A stretch of DNA of 64,000 nucleotides from Chitinophagaceae bacterium (lineage in GTDB: Bacteria > Bacteroidota > Bacteroidia > Chitinophagales > Chitinophagaceae): contig JAMLHK010000003.1 of NCBI GenBank assembly GCA_023957155.1, forward strand, positions 342,238 through 406,237. The letters run 5' to 3'. Shown piece after piece: positions 54,493 through 62,770 of the stretch. Within the stretch, counting starts at the first letter, position 1. Each line of letters opens with the position of its first letter. The notes under the pieces are model-generated. The model did no database searches, was not told the DNA's origin, and was given only the letters and a program-made list of their open reading frames with translations. A program made the translations under genes and the position numbers.

Positions 54493-55596
54493 TTATTCCT
54501 CCCGCTTTGCCTTATCAATAGCATCCAATAACCCGTCTCTCAGCTTATCTTCTGCCAGTTGCCAGAACATAATACCATTGAGCTGGTGCTTCAGCACATA
54601 TTCCGTTTTTAGCTGAACAGAGCGGGTATCATCGTAGGATGCCAGTAGTTTCCTTTGCGGGTTAAAGGCATAGGGCGCCCGGGCGGTGCTGTCCCAATAC
54701 AGGGTAAAGCCATTGGCGGCGGTCAATGAGTCGGCATACTGGTTGTAGGAGAAAGCCTTTAAAAACCTGCCGCTCCGGTACAGTCCGTTGTTAATGGTAT
54801 CCGCTACTTCATACAGCCTGGCATAAAAAGCAGCGCCCACAACAATTTTATGCGCAGGCACGCCTTTGGCAAGCATCATCTGCACCCCATGATCTGTGGA
54901 TTCTGTTTGCTGCGGCGTGGAATACAACGGTGTATGATGCCCGCTTACAGTAGTATAGCCATTAACCAGGTCGTAGCTCATGAGGTTTACCTTGTCTACT
55001 ATCTTCATCACTTTTTTCCATTCAACAGAGGAGTCAATGAACGAGGTAAACCCGCCGGCAGCAAAGCTGATCTCATGTTTTTTGCCGAGTTGCTTGCGGA
55101 GGTCTTTTACCAGCCGGGTGAAGGCGGGCTTATCTGCGGGATCGAAAGGATGACCGGGATGCCCTTCGATAGCCGGGTATTCCCAGTCGAGGTCAATGCC
55201 GTCCGTACCAAAATGATCATTGGCTTCTTTTACAGAACGTGCGAACTCCTTTCTTCCCGCTGCTTTTAAAAACACGGGTGAGCAGGTTTCACAGCCACCC
55301 CAGCCACCCAGCGACAGGATGACTTTCAGGTCCGGGTTGCGGCTTTTCAGACTAACCATTTTGTGAATGGCGGCGGTATCGCGTGCGCTGCCGATATGCA
55401 GGCGGTTGCCTTTTAAATGGCAAAAGCAGAAGATGATATGGGTGAGCTTTTCTACTTCAAAGCTGTCAATCATTTCAGGTCTTCCTGCATAATAGGCAAT
55501 GACTGAAATGTTCTTTTTATTGTTGCCGGTTTGGGCGGATGCTGTAATACAAAGCATGTTCAGTGCAATGCACACTGCCGGTAAATATTTGTTCAT
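54493..55596 (-). CDS. GH18 family chitinase-like enzyme
   Basis: A 367-residue exported glycosidase: signal peptide ending near TASA, beta-strand starter VIAYYAGRP, SLGGWGG near 95-101 and the catalytic DGIDLDWEYP at 132-141 with acid Glu 139. Downstream are MSYDLVNGY and MFWQLAEDK, also GH18 features. It probably cleaves chitin or another N-acetylglucosamine polymer. No cofactor domain or neighbouring chitin gene is seen; the enzyme stands alone at the right edge of the accessory island. Confidence 0.93.
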   Translation of the reverse strand: MNKYLPAVCIALNMLCITASAQTGNNKKNISVIAYYAGRPEMIDSFEVEKLTHIIFCFCHLKGNRLHIGSARDTAAIHKMVSLKSRNPDLKVILSLGGWGGCETCSPVFLKAAGRKEFARSVKEANDHFGTDGIDLDWEYPAIEGHPGHPFDPADKPAFTRLVKDLRKQLGKKHEISFAAGGFTSFIDSSVEWKKVMKIVDKVNLMSYDLVNGYTTVSGHHTPLYSTPQQTESTDHGVQMMLAKGVPAHKIVVGAAFYARLYEVADTINNGLYRSGRFLKAFSYNQYADSLTAANGFTLYWDSTARAPYAFNPQRKLLASYDDTRSVQLKTEYVLKHQLNGIMFWQLAEDKLRDGLLDAIDKAKREE

Positions 55597-55805
55597 ACAT
55601 ACTGTTGTTGAATGGTTGAAAGGGCAGCCTTACAAATATAAAGCTCTAAGGTTGTTTTGTTATTTTTTCCGCAAAAAAGCCGCCGGAAACATATTATGCC
55701 GGTGTTTCCCGGCACTGTATGCAATAAACCCTGCAGCACCTGTGTATAACATTCTGCCTTTATTTGAGTAAAGTGAAGCGTACTTTTGCAGCAAAGGAAT
55801 AGCGC

Positions 55806-57137
55806 GTGAATACTTCCAATAATATCTCCCGTAAAAATTTCATCAAAAACTCAGCTTTAGCTATGGCAGGATTGACCGTAACACCGGGTATGCCGGGTTT
55901 AAAAAATACTCCGGGGCAACCACCCGCAGCAGGTAAAAAAACATTAAGCCTCAAAAATGTTCGCCTGGAAACCGGCTTTGTATACGAGGGCGGCGAAGTA
56001 ACGGCAACCACCACCGGGCTGTTTTATATTGAGATAGAAAACAGCAACATTGCAGCCATATCTCCCAATCAGCCCAATGCCGATGCTATTGATGCAAAGG
56101 GTTACCTGGCGCTGCCTTCTTTTAAGGACATGCATATTCACATGGATAAAACCTTTTACGGCGATAGCTGGCGGGCAGTACGGAAAAGAACAGGCGGGGT
56201 GAAAGGAATGATCGCGCTGGAACAAAAGATACTTCCTGAAATGCTGAAAAATTCCACTTACAAAGCGGAAAAAATGATGGAGCTGCTGCAATCCAAAGGC
56301 ACGGGCTTTGCACGCAGTCATGTGAATATAGAGCCTACCTCTAAGCTGGAATCCTTACAGCATCTTCAGCAGGCCCTGGAAAACAGGAAAGACAGCTTTG
56401 GCGCTGAGCTGGTGGCTTTTCCGCAACACGGCGTATTCTATACCAACTCTGCTCCTTACATGAAGGAAGCAGCCAAAATGGATATTGATTTCATTGGAGG
56501 ACTGGATCCCTACAGCATTGACGGTGCCATTGAAAGAACGATTGACTTCACGGTTCAACTGGCGCTGGATCACAACAAGGGTATAGATATTCACCTGCAC
56601 GAAACCGGGGAATCAGGATTGAAAACAGTGGAATATTTGATAGACAAAGTAAATGAAAACACTGTGCTGAAGGGAAAGACTTATATCAGCCATTGCTTTG
56701 TGCTGGGAAAAATTGATAATCTTAAGCAGGAAGCCATAGCAGAAAAATTAGGCGCTGCACAGATAGGCATCAACTCCACTATTCCATTCGGGGGGCTGAT
56801 CATGCCTATCCCCACACTGTATAAGCATAACGTAAAAGTGATGACCGGTAACGACAGCATTGTGGATCACTGGAATACTTTCGGCACAGGAAGCGTATTG
56901 CACAAAGCCAACCTGATGGCGCAACTGTATGGCTATTCCACGGAGTTCGGCTTGTCGCGGAGCCTGCGGCTGGCAACAGCAGGCGTGCTGCCTTTAGATG
57001 ATAAAGGTAACCGGCAATGGCCTAAAGCAGGCGATAAAGCCAACCTGGTGCTTTTGAATGCGAGCTGCTCTGCCGAAGCGGTGTCGAGGGTTTCGCAGGT
57101 GGAGTCGCTGATCTATGAGGGGAAGCTGGTGTTTTAA
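55806..57137 (+). CDS. Amidohydrolase-family protein, cytosine-deaminase-like
   Basis: A 443-residue metal-dependent hydrolase. Metal ligands appear as HIHMDK (110-115), GIDIHLHETG near 257, SHCFVLG near 295 and GNDSIVDHW near 353, the layout of cytosine deaminase-type amidohydrolases. The N-terminus SRKNFIKNSALAMAG looks like a Tat or Sec signal, so the enzyme may be exported. The start is a GTG at 55806; no better ATG precedes the signal. A -7-like TACTTTTG lies just upstream at 55781. The substrate is unknown, an N-heterocycle or a similar amide. Confidence 0.82.
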   Translation: MNTSNNISRKNFIKNSALAMAGLTVTPGMPGLKNTPGQPPAAGKKTLSLKNVRLETGFVYEGGEVTATTTGLFYIEIENSNIAAISPNQPNADAIDAKGYLALPSFKDMHIHMDKTFYGDSWRAVRKRTGGVKGMIALEQKILPEMLKNSTYKAEKMMELLQSKGTGFARSHVNIEPTSKLESLQHLQQALENRKDSFGAELVAFPQHGVFYTNSAPYMKEAAKMDIDFIGGLDPYSIDGAIERTIDFTVQLALDHNKGIDIHLHETGESGLKTVEYLIDKVNENTVLKGKTYISHCFVLGKIDNLKQEAIAEKLGAAQIGINSTIPFGGLIMPIPTLYKHNVKVMTGNDSIVDHWNTFGTGSVLHKANLMAQLYGYSTEFGLSRSLRLATAGVLPLDDKGNRQWPKAGDKANLVLLNASCSAEAVSRVSQVESLIYEGKLVF

Positions 57138-57327
57138 GTAAAATCAATCAATTGTGTTTAAACTACGTAAAAATAAGCAAGATTGATTTTCGGCTGTTTG
57201 ACCCCCCCCAGCGGGATCACAGGAAATGAATGTAACGCTTTGCGGGTTATTTACCTGCAAAGCGTTTCTTCTTTCAGGTGCGTCACAGGTAAAACATCAA
57301 AATGGGAACAAAAGATGCCCGGTAATT

Positions 57328-57960
57328 TTAAAAGGTATATGCCAGTCCGAGTGAAAACACGCGCGGCCTCTCGGACACCCACAGGTAGTCCTCTATATTA
57401 TCTACTTTTGCAAAGCTATGTGCATACCGGAACTGCACGCTAAGCTTATCAGAGAGTATATACTCTGCGCCCAGCGCTCCTGCGAGATCGAATTTCTTAA
57501 ACTCTGACCATTCGTCTCTTTCTATATTAGATGAAACAAATAGCCCAAACTGCGGACCACCCTCAATAAAAATATTTTTGGCAACCCTGTAACGCAGCAA
57601 TACCGGCAGCTTGATATATCGCATTGAATAAGGCTCGGTGTACTCCTCTCTTTCCCCACCCACCATATTCATTATCATAAACTCTTTGAACCCCTGGTTT
57701 GAAAAAAACAGCTCCGTCTGAAGGGAAAAATCATCAGAAAGCCTCAGGGTAGCGAAACCGCCCACCTGATAACCCAGCAGGGGTTTAATTTTGAGAGAAG
57801 AAAAGGCTTCGCTCTTTCCCCTTTGTATCGTACTTAACTGTGCCCCTGCTTTCACGCCATAACGCAGGAGCAGGGCGTGTTTCTCCTGGGCCATAACTGT
57901 AACGGACAGTATGGTTCCGATAATCGTCCAGGTCATTTTAGCAATCAAATTTTTTTTCAT
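57328..57960 (-). CDS. Outer-membrane beta-barrel protein (PorT/OMP_b-brl type)
   Basis: A 210-residue exported protein that starts at the ATG at 57960 (MKKNLIAKM); the longer frame up to 57996 adds only non-signal residues. Signal peptide ends near TVMAQ; the rest shows eight amphipathic beta strands (GVKAGAQLSTI, GYQVGGFATLRL, FSLQTELFFSNQ), ending in SLGLAYTF, an aromatic barrel terminus. Its role is unknown; such small barrels are common in this phylum. The short basic frame upstream at 58.0-58.2 kb is not convincing. Confidence 0.85.
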   Translation of the reverse strand: MKKNLIAKMTWTIIGTILSVTVMAQEKHALLLRYGVKAGAQLSTIQRGKSEAFSSLKIKPLLGYQVGGFATLRLSDDFSLQTELFFSNQGFKEFMIMNMVGGEREEYTEPYSMRYIKLPVLLRYRVAKNIFIEGGPQFGLFVSSNIERDEWSEFKKFDLAGALGAEYILSDKLSVQFRYAHSFAKVDNIEDYLWVSERPRVFSLGLAYTF

Positions 57961-58454
57961 CCTGTTTGGTTTTATATGATTTAAAATATTACTCACCTAT
58001 ACAATCCTGTGCAACCCCGGAGTGCTGCATATATATAATGGCCAGGTACGAAAGGTGAACAGGTATACTGGTCATTTCTGAAAAAAACTTTCATCTTCCG
58101 GTTGGACGACCAAAGCATGATCCGGATTTTGGAGAAATTTGGTTTGATTACATCTTGTATTCTTCTTCTCTCCCTTTTACTTCTTCCTTCTCCCACTTGT
58201 TTTTAAAGGCATGGGGTCTTCAGCAGCTATAGTGAGTGGCGTAGCCGCTGCAGATAGATTCCCGGCTCTGTCATTGATTATTAGGATTTTCTATAAATAT
58301 TAATTGAATAAAATTAAAAAAATACATAAATACATACGTATATACTTGTATAATTGAAGGAATGGTTATATATTGTGTATGATTTTCTATATTTATTATT
58401 ACTTTATCAGGCATCGCAAACCGGCCCGAGAACTATCGTAAAAGCTGCCAGGCT

Positions 58455-59321
58455 ATGAAAGCAACACCTTTCGCCACGTATCAAAAAAGCACGATCGTTG
58501 ACAGCATTATAAAAGCTGCCCACCCGGAAAGCATTTTTTTGTTAGGATTAAAAACACAATATATTAAAGCAGAGAACATTTTTGGTGGCACAGGCAACGG
58601 TTCGGCGTACATTGCCGACCTGTGGCTGCTGGTATTGCTCAACAGTTTCGGAAACAAAAGCCGGCAGGAATGGCAGGAGCAAATAGAAGCGCATTGTACT
58701 GTTCATATCCCGGTCACTACGATTGTGGTGGAAGCACCTGCCTTTAAAGAATGGATAATGCATGGCGACCGGTTTGCCCGGCAGGTATGGCAACAGTCGG
58801 AATGTATCTATACGCTTGCCGGTACCACGTATCCCGGAATGGTCGCTGCCGAACCTGCCGGTATAAAAGAAACGGAAGCGGTTCTTAACGCAGCGATCAA
58901 TAAAGCCAGGGAGTTTTTGGCAGGCGCAGAGCTTTACCGGGTAAGAAAGCAATATAACCTGTCTGCCTTTATGCTGCACCAGTCTGCAGAGCAATCCCTG
59001 CTGGGGCTGCTGTTTGTTTCAACAGGCTTCCGAGCCAATACGCATAACGTGGAGCGCCTGCTCCGCTACGGCGGCTTCCTGTCAGGCGCATTGTCCGGGT
59101 TGTTTTTGCTTCACCGGGAAGAAGATAAACGGCTGATCAGGCTATTGCAAAAGGCATATATAGATACCCGTTACGGTAAGGATTATAGCATCCGTTACAA
59201 CGACCTGTTGCAGCTTACCGAAAAGGTAAGAAGCATCGCAGATAAGGTATCAGCCGCCGGAAAGCAAATAATCCATACCTTAACTTTACCAATAGCACAA
59301 CATGAAAAGCAATATGAATAA
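58455..59321 (+). CDS. Degenerate MNT-HEPN fusion protein
   Basis: A 288-residue protein with two parts. The first half has a nucleotidyltransferase-like loop NGSAYIADLW near residue 49, a degenerate GSx(D/E)-type motif in which one acidic residue is Trp. The second half is a HEPN helix bundle (AREFLAGAELYRVRKQYNLS and FMLHQSAEQ near 177). HEPN proteins act as RNases or as folding modules of toxin-antitoxin systems. It overlaps by up to 20 bases with the next gene (see 59302). A stand-alone cellular role, not toxicity, is equally possible. Confidence 0.72.
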   Translation: MKATPFATYQKSTIVDSIIKAAHPESIFLLGLKTQYIKAENIFGGTGNGSAYIADLWLLVLLNSFGNKSRQEWQEQIEAHCTVHIPVTTIVVEAPAFKEWIMHGDRFARQVWQQSECIYTLAGTTYPGMVAAEPAGIKETEAVLNAAINKAREFLAGAELYRVRKQYNLSAFMLHQSAEQSLLGLLFVSTGFRANTHNVERLLRYGGFLSGALSGLFLLHREEDKRLIRLLQKAYIDTRYGKDYSIRYNDLLQLTEKVRSIADKVSAAGKQIIHTLTLPIAQHEKQYE

Positions 59322-59892
59322 ACAGCAACGGTTTCAAAAGCCCTTTCATTTTTTAAGCAGAACCGGGAGAAGCCCGGCTACCGGGTTACAGGAAGTATTT
59401 CAGAATTTTTCACCCGGGGATTTCAGCCGCAGCTTAGACAGCTGGCAACGCATTGCGTTATCTAATGAACGAAGCGTTTATGATGAAGCCGGTGCAAGGG
59501 AAGACCTGGCAGAGGTAACGGATGCGCTGAAAAAGCTGGTGGAGTGCTGGCATATCATTTTTATCAGGAAGTTTTTGAATAAAAGTAAGCCGGCGGGTAA
59601 GCTGGAACAGTTAGAAAGAAAGATACTGATACAGGAGGGTATGGTCTATACGCTCGGCACAGAAGAGCAGGCAAAGCCCGTGCGTTTTATACACCGGTTT
59701 TGCCAAACCTTTGATCGCATCTATATTGAAATGGAGCTGCTGGATATGCTGGATGCCGTAGTTACCTACGATGGGGAATATGAAGAATATAAAGGCAACC
59801 TGGTATTTTTTTACCAGCACCTGCTTTATCTTGTCAGGTTAACGTATAAGCTAAACAACGCAATACGCCATCATTCAAAACAAAAACCGTAG
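59302..59892 (+). CDS. Hypothetical helical partner of the HEPN protein
   Basis: A 196-residue mainly helical protein of unknown family. No signal peptide or membrane segment is seen; several acidic and aromatic helices near residues 90-190 (YIEMELLDMLDAVV) resemble an antitoxin-like or regulatory protein but no motif is decisive. Two starts are possible, ATG 59302 or ATG 59314, the second forming the overlap ATGAATAA with the HEPN stop codon. The overlap says the two proteins are made together. Confidence 0.55.
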   Translation: MKSNMNKQQRFQKPFHFLSRTGRSPATGLQEVFQNFSPGDFSRSLDSWQRIALSNERSVYDEAGAREDLAEVTDALKKLVECWHIIFIRKFLNKSKPAGKLEQLERKILIQEGMVYTLGTEEQAKPVRFIHRFCQTFDRIYIEMELLDMLDAVVTYDGEYEEYKGNLVFFYQHLLYLVRLTYKLNNAIRHHSKQKP

Positions 59893-60038
59893 ACCGCGGA
59901 ACGATAACAGGAGCCGCAAACCGGTAAACCCGCTACCAGGCATCCGGTACTAACTCAGCCGGCTTTCCGGCCCTGCCCGTTTCTGGAAATGAAAAGAAGA
60001 TTGGATTTACGTACCTGCGTATTATACCTGCGGTATAT

Positions 60039-60554
60039 CTATTGACTACTTTTTTCCAGGTAATTTTCTATAAAGCGGGAGAGTTCGCTTCCATGTAAAT
60101 TTATGGCAGCAATCTTACCGTCCCCGTCCACAAGAACATTAAAAGGCAATCCTTCTACTCCGTAGGCATCGGCAACCGGGCTGCTCCAGTATTTCAGGTC
60201 ACTTACCTGCGGCCAGGTAATTTTTAAACGGGCTATCCCCTTTTCCCAGTTTTCCTTTTTCCTGTCTAATGAAACACCCAATATCTCAAACTTTCCTGCT
60301 TTAACCTCCTTATCATATTTCCGGTACATCTTTTTCAGCTCGGGCTGTTCCTGGACGCAGGGAGCACACCAGGTTGCCCAAAAATCCACCAGTACTAAGG
60401 AACCTTTTAATGAAGACAAGGTCAGCACTTTCCCGTCCGGCCGGGGTAATGCAATTTCCGGCGCAACGGACCTGACACGGAGGGTATTATTTTGTGCCGG
60501 CAACGCATGAGCAAAAAACAACAGGGAGAATGATACAACAAACAGGGACTTCAT
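60039..60554 (-). CDS. TlpA/ResA-like thioredoxin
   Basis: A 171-residue exported thioredoxin-like protein, signal peptide ending near LPAQ, active site TWCAPC (Cys 63 and 66) and cis-Pro region EGLPFN. It follows the rhodanese-like gene by two bases on the same strand, forming a two-gene unit with probable periplasmic redox or sulfur work. The C-terminus is basic and amphipathic (SRFIENYLEKSSQ), with no added domain. Confidence 0.88.
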   Translation of the reverse strand: MKSLFVVSFSLLFFAHALPAQNNTLRVRSVAPEIALPRPDGKVLTLSSLKGSLVLVDFWATWCAPCVQEQPELKKMYRKYDKEVKAGKFEILGVSLDRKKENWEKGIARLKITWPQVSDLKYWSSPVADAYGVEGLPFNVLVDGDGKIAAINLHGSELSRFIENYLEKSSQ

Positions 60555-60556
60555 AG

Positions 60557-60991
60557 CTATTCCGCAACCGGGTATTTTTTATCTATCCAATCCGCTTTTA
60601 TATTCCTGGGAATGTCTAACAGGTAAGCATTCTTAAATCCCGCATCCACCAGGGTTTTAAAAGCCGGTCGTACATTGGGGCAGCGGCTGAACGGGCAACA
60701 GCCGCAGTAGATCACCACTTCCTTATCTTTTTTTACCTTCTTTAACTGGTCTTTCAGCTTTTTTATATTCCCCGCTTCCTGGGCAGGCCCGACATCTACG
60801 GAACCTTTTATTACGGCATCAGGACCGATATTTATGATGAGCAGGTTACCCGTCTGGTTATTGTTTATTCTTTCCGCAAGCACAGCCGGCGGCATCAATT
60901 GGTTATTCTTCCAGGGCTCTTTGCCCTGCGCACAGGCGATCTGTCCTAAAAACAGGAACCCCGTAAGAAAATGAAAAAGTCTCCATCTCAT
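60557..60991 (-). CDS. Exported rhodanese-like protein with Cys-rich active loop
   Basis: A 144-residue protein with a signal peptide ending near ACAQ and a rhodanese-like core (LLIINIGPD as the strand before the loop). The active-site loop is EVVIYCGCCPFSRCPN: Cys 96 in the catalytic position, with Cys 98, 99 and 104 close by, more cysteines than in standard rhodaneses. The gene is two bases before the thioredoxin gene, so the Cys set may be recycled by it. The usual role is transfer of sulfane sulfur to a thiol or cyanide. Confidence 0.82.
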   Translation of the reverse strand: MRWRLFHFLTGFLFLGQIACAQGKEPWKNNQLMPPAVLAERINNNQTGNLLIINIGPDAVIKGSVDVGPAQEAGNIKKLKDQLKKVKKDKEVVIYCGCCPFSRCPNVRPAFKTLVDAGFKNAYLLDIPRNIKADWIDKKYPVAE

Positions 60992-61036
60992 GGCATCTGT
61001 ATTTACCGTTATCGCTTACTTACCCGCTTTTATATT

Positions 61037-61648
61037 TTATCTCCCGTTTGCACGAAGTACCGTGATCTCTTTGTCTATCTGGTCATCGTAGGTTTTCTTA
61101 ACAATATAGTTCCACTTCCGGTCCGGCACATCCACAAAAAAGATATCACCCAGCTTATGATTTTTCACCCCGTTTTGAAGCTCCCTCGGAACCATTTCTT
61201 CCCCGAAAAACCAGCCGGTATCACCCTGGGTATTGTTACCATCCATAGTATATTCGTCTGACAGCTTTTCAAAGGGAACCCCTTCGGAAATTTTCTGGAG
61301 GATCAGCTTCCGGAGATTTTCAATTTCGGCAACAGAAAGCTCTGCGCCATCCAGGAAGATATAGCTGGCCCGGTAGTTCACCGATTCCTTTGATTCAATA
61401 ATCTTATACGTAGTATAGCCGATAGACAGGATATCACCTTTGGTGAGCTTCAGTAATCTTTGATCTACGCGGGACGAATCCTTGCCGTAGGTTAATTTAT
61501 ATAATTCAGGCTTGAGCGCCTGGTTGGCATCAACAAATTTTTGCGCCTCCTGCAGCGTTGTTATTTTTTCAAATTGCTCCCTTAACGTAGGCTGCGCAAA
61601 AACCGGTACGGAAAAGAAAAGAAACAACCCGATTAACCCGTTTCTCAT
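61037..61648 (-). CDS. Parvulin-type peptidyl-prolyl isomerase (PpiC-like)
   Basis: A 203-residue exported protein: signal peptide ending near VFAQ, then a parvulin-like domain at about 95-200 with LRKLILQKISEGVPFEKLSD, GDTGWFFGEEMVPREL and FFVDVPDR. These match the rotamase core of SurA/PpiC-type folding factors. The N-terminal half may bind a client. It lies next to the rhodanese gene on the same strand, 45 bases upstream, and may be in the same transcript. Confidence 0.85.
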   Translation of the reverse strand: MRNGLIGLFLFFSVPVFAQPTLREQFEKITTLQEAQKFVDANQALKPELYKLTYGKDSSRVDQRLLKLTKGDILSIGYTTYKIIESKESVNYRASYIFLDGAELSVAEIENLRKLILQKISEGVPFEKLSDEYTMDGNNTQGDTGWFFGEEMVPRELQNGVKNHKLGDIFFVDVPDRKWNYIVKKTYDDQIDKEITVLRANGR

Positions 61649-61771
61649 ATTTTATACTTTTAGTTTGCAAGATATGAAAATGTATACTCCTTTTCCCTAA
61701 AGAAAGGGTTAAATGACGGGGGATATAATACCAACCTGCAAATCTTATCTTTGACCCTTAAATTGATTTCT

Positions 61772-62749
61772 ATGCTTAAAGTGGGCATTTTTGGCGTTGG
61801 GCACCTGGGGAAGTTCCATGTCAGCAACTGGCTGAAAATTAACAACGTTGAACTTATCGGGTTTTACGACCCCAGTAACGAAGCTGCAGCAGCCATTTCC
61901 AAAGAATATAAGCTGACCCGGTTCGATAGCCCGGATGCATTAATAGAAGCCTGTGATGCAGTGGATATTATTGCCCCTACTACACATCATTTTGAATTGT
62001 GTGAAAAAGCCATCCGGAAAAGCAGGCATGTTTTTGTTGAAAAGCCCCTGGCTAACGATATGGAGGAAGCCCATAAAATAGTAAAGCTGGCCAAGGAAGC
62101 GAATGTTAAGGTGCAGGTGGGTCATGTAGAACAATTTAACCCGGCCTACTTAGCCTTAAAGGGATATGAGCTGAATCCCATGTTCATAGAAGTACATCGC
62201 CTGGCGCAATTCAATCCCCGCGGTACGGAAGTCAGCGTGATCCTCGATTTGATGATCCACGACATCAACATCATCCTCAGCATCGTAAAAAGTGATGTAA
62301 AAAATATTTCTGCCAGTGGCGTTGCGGTCATGACCGATACCCCCGATATTGCCAATGTGCGTATAGAATTTAATAACGGCTGTGTTGCCAATCTCACTTC
62401 GTCCCGGATATCTATGAAAAAAATGCGAAAAATGCGCCTGTTCCAGAAAGATGCATATATCGGCATAGATTTCCTGGAGAAAAAAACAGAGATCATCAAG
62501 CTGAAAGATGAGGCGGACAGCGATGCCTTCACCTTTGATATTGACACACCTTCGGGAAAAAAGAATATCTCGATGAGCTATCCTCACATACAGGACACCA
62601 ATGCCATTTTCCTGGAACTGGAAGCTTTCACGCACTCGAGCCTTGAAAAGAAACCTACGGCCGTTTCCGAAGTGGACGGGATGATGGCTATGGAGGTGGC
62701 TCATCAGATTTTGCAGAAAATTCAATTTTCAAATCTGCAGGCTAAATAA
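61772..62749 (+). CDS. Gfo/Idh/MocA-family oxidoreductase
   Basis: A 325-residue NAD(P)-dependent sugar dehydrogenase or related enzyme. The start ATG at 61772 puts the dinucleotide site GIFGVGHLGKFH at once at the N-terminus; an earlier start at 61751 adds only seven residues. Further family marks are HVFVEKPLA near 93 and LDLMIHDINIIL near 163, with the catalytic-type Lys in EKP. A -7-like TATCTTTG overlaps the start region. The next gene builds polysaccharide, so the enzyme may modify a nucleotide sugar for it (inference). Confidence 0.9.
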   Translation: MLKVGIFGVGHLGKFHVSNWLKINNVELIGFYDPSNEAAAAISKEYKLTRFDSPDALIEACDAVDIIAPTTHHFELCEKAIRKSRHVFVEKPLANDMEEAHKIVKLAKEANVKVQVGHVEQFNPAYLALKGYELNPMFIEVHRLAQFNPRGTEVSVILDLMIHDINIILSIVKSDVKNISASGVAVMTDTPDIANVRIEFNNGCVANLTSSRISMKKMRKMRLFQKDAYIGIDFLEKKTEIIKLKDEADSDAFTFDIDTPSGKKNISMSYPHIQDTNAIFLELEAFTHSSLEKKPTAVSEVDGMMAMEVAHQILQKIQFSNLQAK

Positions 62750-62770
62750 TTAAAGCGTTTAAAAGCCATC

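Noticed and set aside
54353-54616. 87-residue plus-strand frame over the 3' end of the GH18 gene
   Set aside because: It overlaps the GH18 coding region antisense and has no motif.
57993-58196. 67-residue basic minus-strand frame
   Set aside because: No motif and it reads as noise in a promoter gap.
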